The position numbers and the translations under genes are program-made. Positions 29,019 to 39,393 of a DNA stretch of 64,000 nt are shown here, piece after piece. The stretch lies in the NCBI GenBank assembly GCA_947479455.1, contig CANJZE010000001.1, forward strand, positions 45,106-109,105. The letters run 5' to 3'. How positions within the stretch are numbered: position 1 is the first letter of the stretch; each line of letters starts with the position of its first letter. Under the pieces are notes generated by a model, which made no database searches, was not told where the DNA came from, and was given only the letters and a program-made list of their open reading frames with translations. This DNA comes from Bacteroidota bacterium. Its GTDB lineage: Bacteria; Bacteroidota; Bacteroidia; Chitinophagales; LD1.

Positions 29019-29966
29019 TTACAGTTCGCCTCTGCGTAACGCTCTGCGTTCCTTCTTGGCTTCAATCAATCTTTCTAAGGGAACAGTACCTGAACGATAG
29101 TAAAGATAGATGAACAGAATGCTGAATGAATTGAACAAATGCCAAAGCGCATGTCCTTGAAAAATACTTTCGGGGCTGCAAACAGTGTTTGTGCGGTCAA
29201 GAATCCAAATGGTACTTGAAACTAGTAAAATGGCAAATGCTGCCCACATGTAATTAGTGAAGTAATGTTCTTTACTTACGAAAAGGAGGTAGTAACAACT
29301 CGTAACAAAAACTATAACCAATAGCAGCGGAAAGAGAAGATTAATATTGATTACATAAAGCGTAGAATAGATAAAGTAATTAATGCCAACAGCGATAGCC
29401 ACCATCAATGCGTGTGAACTTCTGTATTTACCACCGAGTCGAACGAGTGGAAAAATTTTATAGAGATTGAAAGTAAGCATCATAACCACAACAGCGCACA
29501 TACTGGTTTGGTCAAGTTTTTGAAAAAACATAGTAAGTGATGCGTGATACATAAAACTGCCTACGAACAAATAAATTGCGGAAAGACCAAAGAGAATGGA
29601 AAACACCGGATAACGAACTAAAAAGTTATCACTTTGTTTGCGTTCGGAATATTTTAAATCCTGAATACCGAGTGTAAGGGTGAACAACCCCACTAACAAA
29701 AAACCAAGATTGCTCCACGTGTTAGCCGGCTGACGAATAATTTGGTCTATGTGGTCACGCTCACAAAAATGAAAGGTGTTACCAATAGCCGGTCTCCAGT
29801 TTTCCCATGTATCGGTAAATTGAAACAGGTTGTAATACAATAGCAGAGCAGACGTTGTAAGAAGAAAAAGTGATAATGGGAAAATAAAATTCCTTAACTC
29901 CAGTCTTTCTAAGTAAAGACGAGTGCGAAGGATTTGCCACTTAAAATGTATCCGAAATTTATTCAT
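29019..29966 (-). CDS. CREST-superfamily / alkaline ceramidase-like membrane hydrolase
   Basis: Multi-TM; FCERD, NTWSNLGFLLVG, GSFMYHASLTMFFQKLDQTSM, DRTNTVC, GHALWHLFNSFS. Confidence 0.78.
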   Translation of the reverse strand: MNKFRIHFKWQILRTRLYLERLELRNFIFPLSLFLLTTSALLLYYNLFQFTDTWENWRPAIGNTFHFCERDHIDQIIRQPANTWSNLGFLLVGLFTLTLGIQDLKYSERKQSDNFLVRYPVFSILFGLSAIYLFVGSFMYHASLTMFFQKLDQTSMCAVVVMMLTFNLYKIFPLVRLGGKYRSSHALMVAIAVGINYFIYSTLYVININLLFPLLLVIVFVTSCYYLLFVSKEHYFTNYMWAAFAILLVSSTIWILDRTNTVCSPESIFQGHALWHLFNSFSILFIYLYYRSGTVPLERLIEAKKERRALRRGEL

Positions 29967-30122
29967 GCTAGTTACAATTGTTTTACATGGTTGCTTAGAA
30001 ATAGTTGACCCTATTGGGACGAATTAAACAAAGAAAATATTGTATTAAACGGGCTAGAAATTCTGGTTTGGTAAAAATTCAATTGCATTTTGACTTTACT
30101 AGGAAACAATTAGGTTTGAAAC

Positions 30123-30989
30123 GTGAACAACAGCCACGTAAATATTATTGAATGTCCGCGCGATGCCATGCAAGGCATTCAACAGTTTATTCACACTTCC
30201 GATAAAATTTCATACCTCAACAAACTGCTTCGCGTAGGCTATCATGCTATTGATTTTGGAAGTTTTGTTTCGCACGAGTTGATTCCACAAATGGCCGATA
30301 CCGCCAAGGTTGTAAATGCGTTAGATTTAGCAAGTACCACTACTAAACTAATTGCCATTGTGGCCAATGAGCGCGGAGCCAAAGAAGCTTGTACTTTTGA
30401 AACTATTGATTGTTTAGGTTTTCCGTTTTCAGTTTCAGAAACTTTTCAATTGCGTAATGCAAATTCTACTATTGAAGCTTCGCTGGAACGGTTGAAACAT
30501 ATTCGTCAACTAACTGCTAATCATAACAAGGAGTTAATCATTTACATCAGCATGGGTTTTGGAAATCCTTATGGCGATGCTTACAATCCAGAAATTGTGG
30601 AGCAATGGATGGAAAAACTTGTTCAGCTTAATGTAAAAACTTTTATGCTGAGCGACACCGTTGGAGTGGCCGAGCCCAAAATTATAGAACATCTTTTTTC
30701 ATCGCTTATTCGTGCTTTTCCAAAATTGGAAATTGGTGCACACTTGCATACTGCGCCACATAACTGGAAAATAAAAGTGGAAGCAGCTTACAAAAACGGT
30801 TGTAGAAGATTTGATTCGGCTATTAAAGGTTATGGTGGCTGTCCTATGGCGAAGGATGATTTAATTGGCAATATGCCCACCGAAAACTTGTTGAATTATT
30901 TCTCGCCCGAGCAATTAGGTAAAGATTTTAAGCTGGATGCGTTTGAAGATGCACTGCGCGAAGCGGTACGAATTTTTCCGGCTCATTAA
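30123..30989 (+). CDS. mvaB: Hydroxymethylglutaryl-CoA lyase
   Basis: ECPRDAMQGIQQFI, LSDTVGVAEP, GAHLHTAPHNW, FDSAIKGYGGCPMAKDDLIGNMPTE. GTG start. Confidence 0.92.
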   Translation: MNNSHVNIIECPRDAMQGIQQFIHTSDKISYLNKLLRVGYHAIDFGSFVSHELIPQMADTAKVVNALDLASTTTKLIAIVANERGAKEACTFETIDCLGFPFSVSETFQLRNANSTIEASLERLKHIRQLTANHNKELIIYISMGFGNPYGDAYNPEIVEQWMEKLVQLNVKTFMLSDTVGVAEPKIIEHLFSSLIRAFPKLEIGAHLHTAPHNWKIKVEAAYKNGCRRFDSAIKGYGGCPMAKDDLIGNMPTENLLNYFSPEQLGKDFKLDAFEDALREAVRIFPAH

Positions 30990-30993
30990 ACAC

Positions 30994-32592
30994 TTACTCC
31001 TTCTGCACCCGTAACGATTTACGATTTCGATTCACCGTTACTACACAGTTGTAAACTCCTTTAGAAAGCGCCTGCAAGTTCAAAACAAGTTTTTGTTTTC
31101 CTACATCAAATGTTTTCTCGCAAACAGTTTGCACCAAACTTCCTTTCATATCCAGCAACTCAATTTTTACAATTTCGCTTCGCTTCAACTCAAACTCGAT
31201 TAGTGTTTTTTCATTGGCCGGATTCGGATAGCAGAAAAAATTCAACACATCACTATTTACCTCAGCCAGAGTAGTTGTGGTATCTTCAATGGTATCCAAA
31301 TAAACTTCAAACACTCGCGGACTTGCAAAACTTTGCGCATTGGGGTTGTTATCGGCAATGTTTAAATCCATGCTTTCAATACCACCGACAATGTAGCCCA
31401 CTCGTTGATGGTTTGCCAATGCGTTCAGGTCTATAAAATGCTTTTTATACAGCGGAACGTTGAGGTCGTAGAAAAAATAGGCATTAGTTCCAAGCAAGGC
31501 AGGCATGCGAATTCCTAAATTGACTTCGTGATACGTTATGTCAAAATCCCGTACCACATCGCTCACTGTGCGCACAAATGGCACTAACGAATCATACACC
31601 GTTTGTAGCGTGAGTGTATCTAAATAATACATGCTTAATCCTCCAAAAAAAATATGATGTTGTAATAGCCCGCTGGAATCGTACATAGCACAAACCGCAC
31701 TGTGATATTGACTTAAGTTCTGATTAAAATCATTTCGAACGATTACCGTATCCTTAAAAATTTCAACCGCGTTTAAGTAAGGCAAATTAGCATGTGCTTG
31801 AAACACTCCGCTATACGCTAGCAAACTTTCGCCCCGAAAAATATCATACATCGGTAGTAGGTTAAAATCTCTTCGTCTAAAATTTGCTGTATCACGTATT
31901 GCCGCATTATTAAAAATGGCAAGATTCAATCCATTATCAGCTATCTGAAATTTTCGAATTTCATTGCTATAAGTTTGCCTTGCAATGGCAAGCACCGTAT
32001 CGGTTCTATCGTAATGTCCATCGTACCGGTGACCAAAAACAAGATAGTATGTAGAGTCCATTTTTTGCAAATGCCCACCGCAAATTGCCAATGAAGAATC
32101 GGTTATTTGTCGAAAAAAGTTTTCAATGGGTTGTTCATTTACCATCGCGCTCATGAGCCCTTTCATATTAATTGCGGTTAGCGTATGGAAAGTGATAAAG
32201 TCGCCTACGTTTTCATTCCAGCCATAACCGCCAACCATATACAATATAGAATCGTTCAAATGAAATTCCATGTTTGAAGAAGTAATGGCCTCACGAATAC
32301 TATCGGGCAAAACGTGTGTTGATACGGCCCATTGTTGGTTCACGACAGGGTCAACAATAAAAATACTGTCGTTAATTCCAGCTTCCGGAAAACCAGATGG
32401 CGGCAAAAAACCATGCAGTCCATTTTTCCTTCCACCAATAAAAAACCATTTGCTGTTGTATTCGCCAAACGCACCAGAGTGAACTGTTGGAGTAGCAGAA
32501 ATTGCAGAAGGGACTAACCGCAACGTGAAATTTTGATAAGCAAAAAGGTTTATGCTTATCATTAAAATTGCAATGACAGGTAATTTTTTCAT
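30994..32592 (-). CDS. Secreted protein with T9SS type-A C-terminal sorting domain
   Basis: Signal peptide MKKLPVIAILMISINLFA; C-terminus NFFCYPNPANEKTLIEFEL...MKGSLVQTV...LSKGVYNCVVTVNRNRKSLRV. Confidence 0.82.
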   Translation of the reverse strand: MKKLPVIAILMISINLFAYQNFTLRLVPSAISATPTVHSGAFGEYNSKWFFIGGRKNGLHGFLPPSGFPEAGINDSIFIVDPVVNQQWAVSTHVLPDSIREAITSSNMEFHLNDSILYMVGGYGWNENVGDFITFHTLTAINMKGLMSAMVNEQPIENFFRQITDSSLAICGGHLQKMDSTYYLVFGHRYDGHYDRTDTVLAIARQTYSNEIRKFQIADNGLNLAIFNNAAIRDTANFRRRDFNLLPMYDIFRGESLLAYSGVFQAHANLPYLNAVEIFKDTVIVRNDFNQNLSQYHSAVCAMYDSSGLLQHHIFFGGLSMYYLDTLTLQTVYDSLVPFVRTVSDVVRDFDITYHEVNLGIRMPALLGTNAYFFYDLNVPLYKKHFIDLNALANHQRVGYIVGGIESMDLNIADNNPNAQSFASPRVFEVYLDTIEDTTTTLAEVNSDVLNFFCYPNPANEKTLIEFELKRSEIVKIELLDMKGSLVQTVCEKTFDVGKQKLVLNLQALSKGVYNCVVTVNRNRKSLRVQKE

Positions 32593-32610
32593 ACTACAAC
32601 AATTGGTCTT

Positions 32611-33126
32611 TTAACTGGTTTCAAAAAGTTTTTTGAACTCTTTGGTTTCGTGTGTCTTCATTCTTCCACCGAGCACCAAACGTAGTTCTCTACGGGCTAA
32701 AGCAGAATCAAACATTTTCATTTCTGCATCTGATTCAGGAACGAGCGTGTGGCTCTTTTTAGGTTTGCCGTTACTGTCAAGCGCTACAAAAGTGTAGTAG
32801 GCTTCATTGCATTTATAGCGCGTTTGCGAAGGAAGATTTTCGGCCCATACCTCAATGTGTGTTTCCATGGAAGTATTAAAAACGCGTGTAACCTTGGCGG
32901 TTATGGTCACCACATCGCCTAGTTTAATTGGATTTTCGAACGATACATTATCAACCGAAGCAGTTACAACCACTGCATTAGAATGTTTACCCGCAGCAAT
33001 TGCTGAAGCAATATCCATCCAGTGCAAAATTTTTCCTCCGCGTAAATTGCCTAATGCATTGGTATCGTTCGGCAAAACAATTTCAGTCATGATAACTGTT
33101 GAATCCTTTGGTGTTTTTTCTGCCAT
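32611..33126 (-). CDS. Acyl-CoA thioesterase (hotdog fold)
   Basis: IVLPNDTNALGNLRGGKILHWMDIASAIAAGKHS, VTASVDNVSFENPIKLGDVVTITAKV. Confidence 0.92.
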   Translation of the reverse strand: MAEKTPKDSTVIMTEIVLPNDTNALGNLRGGKILHWMDIASAIAAGKHSNAVVVTASVDNVSFENPIKLGDVVTITAKVTRVFNTSMETHIEVWAENLPSQTRYKCNEAYYTFVALDSNGKPKKSHTLVPESDAEMKMFDSALARRELRLVLGGRMKTHETKEFKKLFETS

Positions 33127-33129
33127 AGT

Positions 33130-34950
33130 TTATTCTTTCTTCTTTCCGTAATGAAATTCGTATAGCGAAATTTGCTTGCGCAACTTTTCTAAGGTCACCG
33201 TGCATTTCAAATTACCAATAGCTTCTTCCCTACTGGCTGAAGTAAACTTCATGCTCGTGCCCGATAATCTTTCGGGTGCAATGCCCTGGTCATAAAAATA
33301 TTTGATGAGTTTCATAGCGCGCATCATCTCAGGACGTAGGTATCCCTTTCTAATAAATTCAGGCATTGCACGACTGAAAGTAGGAATAGAATCAATGAAA
33401 GCCTTAATCGAATCGTCAAACACCTTATTGAATTCTCCTTCATCAGCAAATCCGTTGACCTGTAAATTTACGTCATCATTAATGCGCAACCATTGCAACA
33501 AATTTCGAAGTTTGGTAGAGTCTTCTTTCGATTCTATATCCGTGACATTTTGACGATAAGTAAACACATATAGGTTTACGCTGTCGTTTAAATTAGTAAA
33601 CAGCGAATCAACTTTTAACTCCTCTCTATCTTGCGGGCTTACAAGCAAACCGGTAACGTGCGGGTTTTGATTCATATAAAAGACAACGAAATTTTTCAGT
33701 TGCTTTTCGCTAATGACCAGCAAACTATCGAGCAGTGATGGAAAATAAGTTTCGTCATTTCCTGCCCAATGTTTTACAACCCATTGTGGGTACTCATTTG
33801 ATTTTTCAAGACTCTGATACTCTTTTTTAAACTGCACTTTGCCCGCAGTAATCATCGATTCATTAACAATCGTTTTTTCTAATCGTTGTAACTCTGTAAC
33901 CACCATAGAATACGCACTAAACCAATTGGCGCGGTCGGTTTGCAGTACTATATGTAACACACCACTATAGTTATTCACTTCATATTGTGCCAGCAGTTTT
34001 TTGCAATGAAGTTTTGCGGCTTTTACTTGAATAAAATTGTTTTTGTCGTTCAGCATGGCACTCAACAAATAACCACACCGGCTCGCCTGCTCATTTGCTG
34101 CAGTACCCGTAAACTGCCAGCAAATATGAAACTCGGGCGATGCAGTTGTATCCTCCACAATAAACTGAGTGGTATACACCATGGGTTTAAAGTCCACCAC
34201 TTTTGTTACTGTTTCTGGATCGAACTCACTTTTTACGATTGACTTAAAAGCCGATTCTAAATGCACTTGAAGCGTTTCAAGTGCAAAATTTCCGGTGGCA
34301 GCAATCAGTGTATTATTAGGAACGTAATATTTTTTATAAAAAAATCGAACAATGGGCAATGAAATATTATCAAACTCATTGATGTTGCCTGTTACACTTA
34401 GCTTTTCAAATTCACTTCGATAAATATGTTGAGTTAATCGGCTCTCCATATTTTTTCGCGGGTCTTTTGTAGCCAGCTCCACATCGTTAACAATATTTTG
34501 TTTCACATTATTTAGTTCAGCAGAAGTAATGGAAGCAGTAAGAACCGAATCGCGGAATAGATTAAAACAACTAATCAAATTAGATGGAGTTACTGTAAAC
34601 TTATAGACGCATCGTTCTGTGGTTGTGTACGCATTGAACGTGGTATTTTGAAACGAGATTGCACCTTTATTGCTTCGTAAAAACCTAGCCACCTTATCGG
34701 CTAAAATATTTTGAACAATGTTTGAGATACCGCTCAACGAATCTATTTCATATATACTTCCGTTTTTTATAAAAAAACTCACCTCCACTTGTTTAGCGCT
34801 AGCATCAGCCATCAATACGGTGTTCATGCCGTTTCCCAGTTTTATGTAAAACAAATCGCCAGCCTTGGTGGTTTCTGATTGTGCATTTACCTGTCCTGTG
34901 GTTGCATAGTAAAAAACGAACAAAAGAAAAATGGATTGAAATATTTTCAT
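33130..34950 (-). CDS. M16 (insulinase-like) peptidase homologue without HxxEH, fused to a C-terminal OmpA-like domain
   Basis: M16-like NGMNTVLMADASAKQVEVSFFIKNGS...YYVPNNTLIAATGNF; C-terminal VNLQVNGFADEGE...MRAMKLIKYFYDQGIAPERLSGTSM resembles OmpA. Confidence 0.72.
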   Translation of the reverse strand: MKIFQSIFLLFVFYYATTGQVNAQSETTKAGDLFYIKLGNGMNTVLMADASAKQVEVSFFIKNGSIYEIDSLSGISNIVQNILADKVARFLRSNKGAISFQNTTFNAYTTTERCVYKFTVTPSNLISCFNLFRDSVLTASITSAELNNVKQNIVNDVELATKDPRKNMESRLTQHIYRSEFEKLSVTGNINEFDNISLPIVRFFYKKYYVPNNTLIAATGNFALETLQVHLESAFKSIVKSEFDPETVTKVVDFKPMVYTTQFIVEDTTASPEFHICWQFTGTAANEQASRCGYLLSAMLNDKNNFIQVKAAKLHCKKLLAQYEVNNYSGVLHIVLQTDRANWFSAYSMVVTELQRLEKTIVNESMITAGKVQFKKEYQSLEKSNEYPQWVVKHWAGNDETYFPSLLDSLLVISEKQLKNFVVFYMNQNPHVTGLLVSPQDREELKVDSLFTNLNDSVNLYVFTYRQNVTDIESKEDSTKLRNLLQWLRINDDVNLQVNGFADEGEFNKVFDDSIKAFIDSIPTFSRAMPEFIRKGYLRPEMMRAMKLIKYFYDQGIAPERLSGTSMKFTSASREEAIGNLKCTVTLEKLRKQISLYEFHYGKKKE

Positions 34951-35003
34951 GGTGCGAAAGTTGGAAATACAATTGTCTCTTTCAAATTTGTTTTAGCGCT
35001 GTT

Positions 35004-36233
35004 TTAATTTTGCATTGCTCTCATTCGCTGCAAAAATGTAGGATGCGAATAGTTCACAAAAACATAGGCGCTATCGGGTTGTAAATTACCCAAATGTTTT
35101 ACGGTTAACTTTCGTAAAGCAGAAATGAGCGGAACTGCACTATACGTTTCTTTAGCATAAGCATCAGCTTCATATTCATTTTTTCGGCTGAATAAATTCA
35201 TAAGCAAGCCGGTGATTAATGAAACCGGTGAATACAACAATGAAAAACTTATCAGCGAAAGATGAAATGAATTTTGCTTTGCTCCCAACACTTCTGCCAT
35301 TACAGAACTATTAGCCACTAAGCCAAAAACAAAAAAAAGTATGGCTATCTGAATAATTGAAACGGTGGCAATTTGTAAAACATGCTTATGCTTATAATGG
35401 CCCACTTCATGTGCCAACACAGCGGTAATTTCTTCTACGGTCATATCCTGAATGAGAGTATCATAAAGTACAATATTTTTTTTGTGACCTAGTCCGCTAA
35501 AAAAAGCATTTGATTTTGATGAGCGCTTTGAACCATCCATCACTAAAATATTTGTCAATGGAAAGTTTACTTGTGCGGCATATTTCTCAATTGATGAACG
35601 CAACTCTCCTTCTTCTAACGGAAGCAGTTTATTGAAAAGCGGAAGTAAAACGTTTACTGAAAACATAGCCGCCAAAATCATGATTATAGAAACCAAAGCC
35701 CAACCAGCCAGCCAGAATTTACTACCGAGCAAACCAAAAAGAAATGTGAGCAGTGCTAGAATTCCTCCGCCTACAACAGTACCAAGCGCAAGCATTTTTA
35801 ATTTATCGGTTACAAAAAGCAACGGAGTAGTTTTATTAAAACCGAATTTTTCTTCAACCACAAACGTACTATACAACTCAAAAGGCATGGAGATAACCGA
35901 AGAAGCCAATGAAAGAATACCAAAGAAAAGCAGACACTGTATAATAGGCGAATCGAAATACGAGCGAACTAAGTCATCTACCCATGCAAAACCTTTGAGG
36001 TATAAAAATGCAAGAGTGATAATCAATGAAAGCGTAGCGGAGATAGTTCCAATTTTATTATTGATTACGGCATAGTCACGCGCCTTTTTGTATTCGGTGG
36101 GGTCATACAAGTCTTTCACTTCGTTAGGTAGAGGCTTATCCCACGTTTGCATATTCAACCAAGACAAAGTTTTGGAAAGAACAAATTCGAATAGTATGAA
36201 AAATATGACGAGATAAAGTAGCGTAGCCGCCAT
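35004..36233 (-). CDS. M48 family metallopeptidase (Ste24/CAAX protease-like)
   Basis: VLAHEVGHYKHKH, multi-TM, SRKNEYEADAYAKE, NYSHPTFLQRMRAM. Confidence 0.95.
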   Translation of the reverse strand: MAATLLYLVIFFILFEFVLSKTLSWLNMQTWDKPLPNEVKDLYDPTEYKKARDYAVINNKIGTISATLSLIITLAFLYLKGFAWVDDLVRSYFDSPIIQCLLFFGILSLASSVISMPFELYSTFVVEEKFGFNKTTPLLFVTDKLKMLALGTVVGGGILALLTFLFGLLGSKFWLAGWALVSIIMILAAMFSVNVLLPLFNKLLPLEEGELRSSIEKYAAQVNFPLTNILVMDGSKRSSKSNAFFSGLGHKKNIVLYDTLIQDMTVEEITAVLAHEVGHYKHKHVLQIATVSIIQIAILFFVFGLVANSSVMAEVLGAKQNSFHLSLISFSLLYSPVSLITGLLMNLFSRKNEYEADAYAKETYSAVPLISALRKLTVKHLGNLQPDSAYVFVNYSHPTFLQRMRAMQN

Positions 36234-36328
36234 GCAAAAAAATTTAGCGAATGTAATATGTAGAGAGCGTAGTAATTATCTGGTGATTACCGCGAAAAAA
36301 AAGCCTTGAACAAAACTAGACCTATCAG

Positions 36329-37615
36329 TTAGCTAACTGCCTCCATCGCTCTTTTGAATACCAACCGATCTCTTTCAGGACCTGTAGAAATCATGGAAAT
36401 TTCGGTTCCCAAATATTCCTCTACAAAAGAAAGATAACCTAGAAAAGTTTCAGGCAAATCGTCATAGCTATTGACCTTGCGCAAATCGGTTTTCCAGCCA
36501 CATAATTTGTGGTAAATCGGTTCTATAACAGTGTTTGCCATATCGTAAGGAACTTCCCGACTTGTTTTGCCTTCTACATTATAATCGGTGCAGGCTTCAA
36601 TGACTTCAAAATCATTAAGAATATCGGCTTTAGTCATAGCAATTTGAGTTACGCCATTAATCATAATTGCGTACTTCAATTGAGGCAAATCAATCCATCC
36701 GCATCTGCGCGGGCGGCCGGTGGTAGCACCAAACTCGCTTCCTGTTTTGCGAATCAGTTCTCCTGTTTCGTTCAATAGCTCAGTAGGAAAAGGACCACCG
36801 CCTACACGCGTGCAATAAGCTTTTGCAATACCAATTACTTCTTTGATTTTTGTTGGCGGAATTCCCAATCCATTGCAAGCACCCGAAGTAATGGTGTTGG
36901 AAGAAGTTACGTAAGGATACGTTCCAAAATCAATGTCGAGCATAGTGCCTTGTGCACCTTCTGCTAAAATTGATTTGCCACTTGCCAAAGCGTTGTTCAA
37001 ATAATATTCTGAATCAATTAGGTTCAACGACTTAATAAAGTCAATGGCTTCGAACCATGTTTTTTCACTTTCCTCCAGCGAAAATTCGAAATCGTAAATC
37101 TTCAGCAGATTCAAATGCTTTTCCTTAATACGATTGTAAATAGTTTTAAAAGCAGGTGAAATAATATCGCCAATGCGTAAACCATTGCGACCTGTTTTAT
37201 CCATATACGTAGGAGAAATTCCGCGCAGTGTAGAACCTATTTTTTCTACGCCTTTGGCTGCTTCACTTGCTGCATCTAAAATTTTATGTGTTGGCAAAAT
37301 CAAGTGCGCTTTCTTAGAAATAAAAAGGCGTTTGTTTACGTCTACTCCTTTTGAATTAAGGTTTTCTATTTCTTTTCGAAGCGTAACGGGGTCAATTACC
37401 ACACCGTTGCCTATAACATTCATTGGTCTATCCTGCAAAATTCCGGAGGGCACGGTATGCAGCACAGTTTTTTCGCCATTGATAACTAGTGTGTGCCCTG
37501 CGTTAGGACCACCTTGAAAGCGGGCTATGATGTCATACTTAGGAGCGAGGTAGTCAATGATTTTTCCTTTGCCTTCGTCTCCCCATTGAAGACCTAAAAG
37601 TATATCTACATGCAT
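36329..37615 (-). CDS. purA: Adenylosuccinate synthetase
   Basis: LGLQWGDEGKGKIIDYLAPKYDIIARFQGGPNAGHTLV, GAQGTMLDIDFGTYPYVTSSNT. Confidence 0.98.
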   Translation of the reverse strand: MHVDILLGLQWGDEGKGKIIDYLAPKYDIIARFQGGPNAGHTLVINGEKTVLHTVPSGILQDRPMNVIGNGVVIDPVTLRKEIENLNSKGVDVNKRLFISKKAHLILPTHKILDAASEAAKGVEKIGSTLRGISPTYMDKTGRNGLRIGDIISPAFKTIYNRIKEKHLNLLKIYDFEFSLEESEKTWFEAIDFIKSLNLIDSEYYLNNALASGKSILAEGAQGTMLDIDFGTYPYVTSSNTITSGACNGLGIPPTKIKEVIGIAKAYCTRVGGGPFPTELLNETGELIRKTGSEFGATTGRPRRCGWIDLPQLKYAIMINGVTQIAMTKADILNDFEVIEACTDYNVEGKTSREVPYDMANTVIEPIYHKLCGWKTDLRKVNSYDDLPETFLGYLSFVEEYLGTEISMISTGPERDRLVFKRAMEAVS

Positions 37616-37651
37616 GTGTAAAAAATAAAAAGGTGAATAGAAACGAAAGCC

Positions 37652-37990
37652 TTATTTGCTTTTCAGAAAAGTAGTGGCACTTGCTTCGTCAGCATGAATA
37701 ATAAAAACGCTTTCGAGTTTGGTCATTTGCAAAAGCTTTTTCATTTGCTCGGGCAAACTGCACATGACCATTTCGCCACCAGCATTGCGCACTTTAGAAA
37801 CTGCCGTAAGCAACATCCCTAAACCAGTACTATTGATAAACGTCATGGTCGAAAGATTGAAGATTACTTTCTTGTTTCCGGCTTCAATGTTTTGCTTAAT
37901 CAATTCCATTACCGGTGCGTTAGTATTTTCGCCAAGAAGGTTTCCGTCAATAGAAATTACCAGCACTCCGTCTTTTAATTCGTGTTTCAT
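37652..37990 (-). CDS. STAS-domain protein (anti-sigma factor antagonist-like)
   Basis: KKVIFNLSTMTFINSTGLGMLLTAVSKVRNAGGEMVMCSL. Confidence 0.9.
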   Translation of the reverse strand: MKHELKDGVLVISIDGNLLGENTNAPVMELIKQNIEAGNKKVIFNLSTMTFINSTGLGMLLTAVSKVRNAGGEMVMCSLPEQMKKLLQMTKLESVFIIHADEASATTFLKSK

Positions 37991-38499
37991 ACGAGTTGAT
38001 TTTTGGGTTTTGTTTTTAATTTATTATTCAATACTTCTAATTCACGTTTCTTAGAACAGTTTCCGCAAACACCATACATGTTAAGCGAGTGATGTGTAAT
38101 TTTAAAATTAAGCAAATCGCCCATCATACTTTTTATTTGTTGGATCCTTGGGTCGCAAAATTCAACTACTTTTTTACAATCAACACAAATGATATGGTCA
38201 TGTTGTTTATAACCGTAGCTTTTTTCGTACTGCGCTAAGTTTTTACCAAACTGATGCTTTTTCACCAAATCGCAACTCACTAAAAGTTCTAGGGTGTTAT
38301 ACACCGTAGCTCGACTAACATTATGCTTCTGTTTTAGAATATCGGCAAAGAGCGATTCGGCTTCAAAGTGGTCGTGGCGTGAATAAATTTCTTCGAGAAT
38401 TACGTAACGCTCGTTGGTTTTGCGCAGGTTCTTCCGCTCTAAATAAGCAGAGAAAATATTTTTTACCTCTTCAAAATTGTCAGCCAGGTTTTTGTTCAC
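37987..38499 (-). CDS. fur: Fur family transcriptional regulator
   Basis: LRKTNERYVILEEIYSRHDHFEAESLFADI, RATVYNTLELLVSCDLV, HDHIICVDCKKVVEFCDP, C-terminal CGNCSKK. Confidence 0.93.
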   Translation of the reverse strand: MNKNLADNFEEVKNIFSAYLERKNLRKTNERYVILEEIYSRHDHFEAESLFADILKQKHNVSRATVYNTLELLVSCDLVKKHQFGKNLAQYEKSYGYKQHDHIICVDCKKVVEFCDPRIQQIKSMMGDLLNFKITHHSLNMYGVCGNCSKKRELEVLNNKLKTKPKNQLV

Positions 38500-38553
38500 G
38501 CCCGAAAATAAATTGAATTGTGAAATGAAGAAGAAAGCAATGTGGATAATGAT

Positions 38554-39393
38554 CTAGAAAACCTCACTCAGCTTAAACACCTCCTTTTCGCGCATACCTC
38601 TTTCAGTTTGTTGAAGCGAGCAACATTCATTTACACGGTCATGTTCAAAAAACAAGTAGTAATTATTGGCAGCGGCTTCAGCTAAAAACTTTTTCTTTTC
38701 ATCGAGGGTAAGCAATGGGCGCGTGTCATAAGCCATTATGTAAGGTAAAGGAATATGGGCCATGCTAGGAAACAAATCGGCACAATAAACAAGGGTTTTA
38801 TCGCCAACTTTAATATGCGGAATAAACATAGCTTCTGTATGCCCCGAAACAGTCTTCATCGTTATGTCACGATGAATCAAATTGCTTCCGCCTTCTGCAA
38901 ATTTCAACTGTCCGCTTTGCTGAATTGGAAGAATATTTTCTTTGAGGAAAGAAGCTTTCTCTCTGTCGTTGGGTTTAGTTGCCCAGTCCCAATGTTTTTC
39001 ATTGCTCCAGTAAACTGCATTCTTAAAGGCAGGAACCAATTTTTCTCCTTCGCGTTTTATAGCACCGCCACAATGGTCAAAATGTAAATGCGAAAGCAAC
39101 ACATCGGTAACATCATCAAAACTATAACCTAATTCGTGAATAGATTTTTCGAGAGAAGAATCTCCGTGCGGTTCGTAATGGCTGAAGAATTTTTCATCTT
39201 GCTTGTTGCCTAAACCGCAATCAATGAGAATAAGTTGCTTACCATCTTCAATCAACAAACAACGCATTTGCCAGGTGCAAAGATTCCGTTCATCGGGCGG
39301 GTTAAGCTTTTGCCAAATTGTTTTAGGAACGACACCAAACATAGCACCACCATCTAACTTAAAGTAACCCGTTTCAATTGTATGAAGTTTCAT
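38554..39393 (-). CDS. MBL-fold metallo-hydrolase
   Basis: LSHLHFDHCGG, VSGHTEAM, VYCADLFPSMAHI. Confidence 0.93.
   Translation of the reverse strand: MKLHTIETGYFKLDGGAMFGVVPKTIWQKLNPPDERNLCTWQMRCLLIEDGKQLILIDCGLGNKQDEKFFSHYEPHGDSSLEKSIHELGYSFDDVTDVLLSHLHFDHCGGAIKREGEKLVPAFKNAVYWSNEKHWDWATKPNDREKASFLKENILPIQQSGQLKFAEGGSNLIHRDITMKTVSGHTEAMFIPHIKVGDKTLVYCADLFPSMAHIPLPYIMAYDTRPLLTLDEKKKFLAEAAANNYYLFFEHDRVNECCSLQQTERGMREKEVFKLSEVF

Noticed and set aside
29715-29730. TGCTCCACGTGTTAGC resembling a parS core
   Set aside because: Core CCACGTG only; arms do not match and the site is within a coding region.
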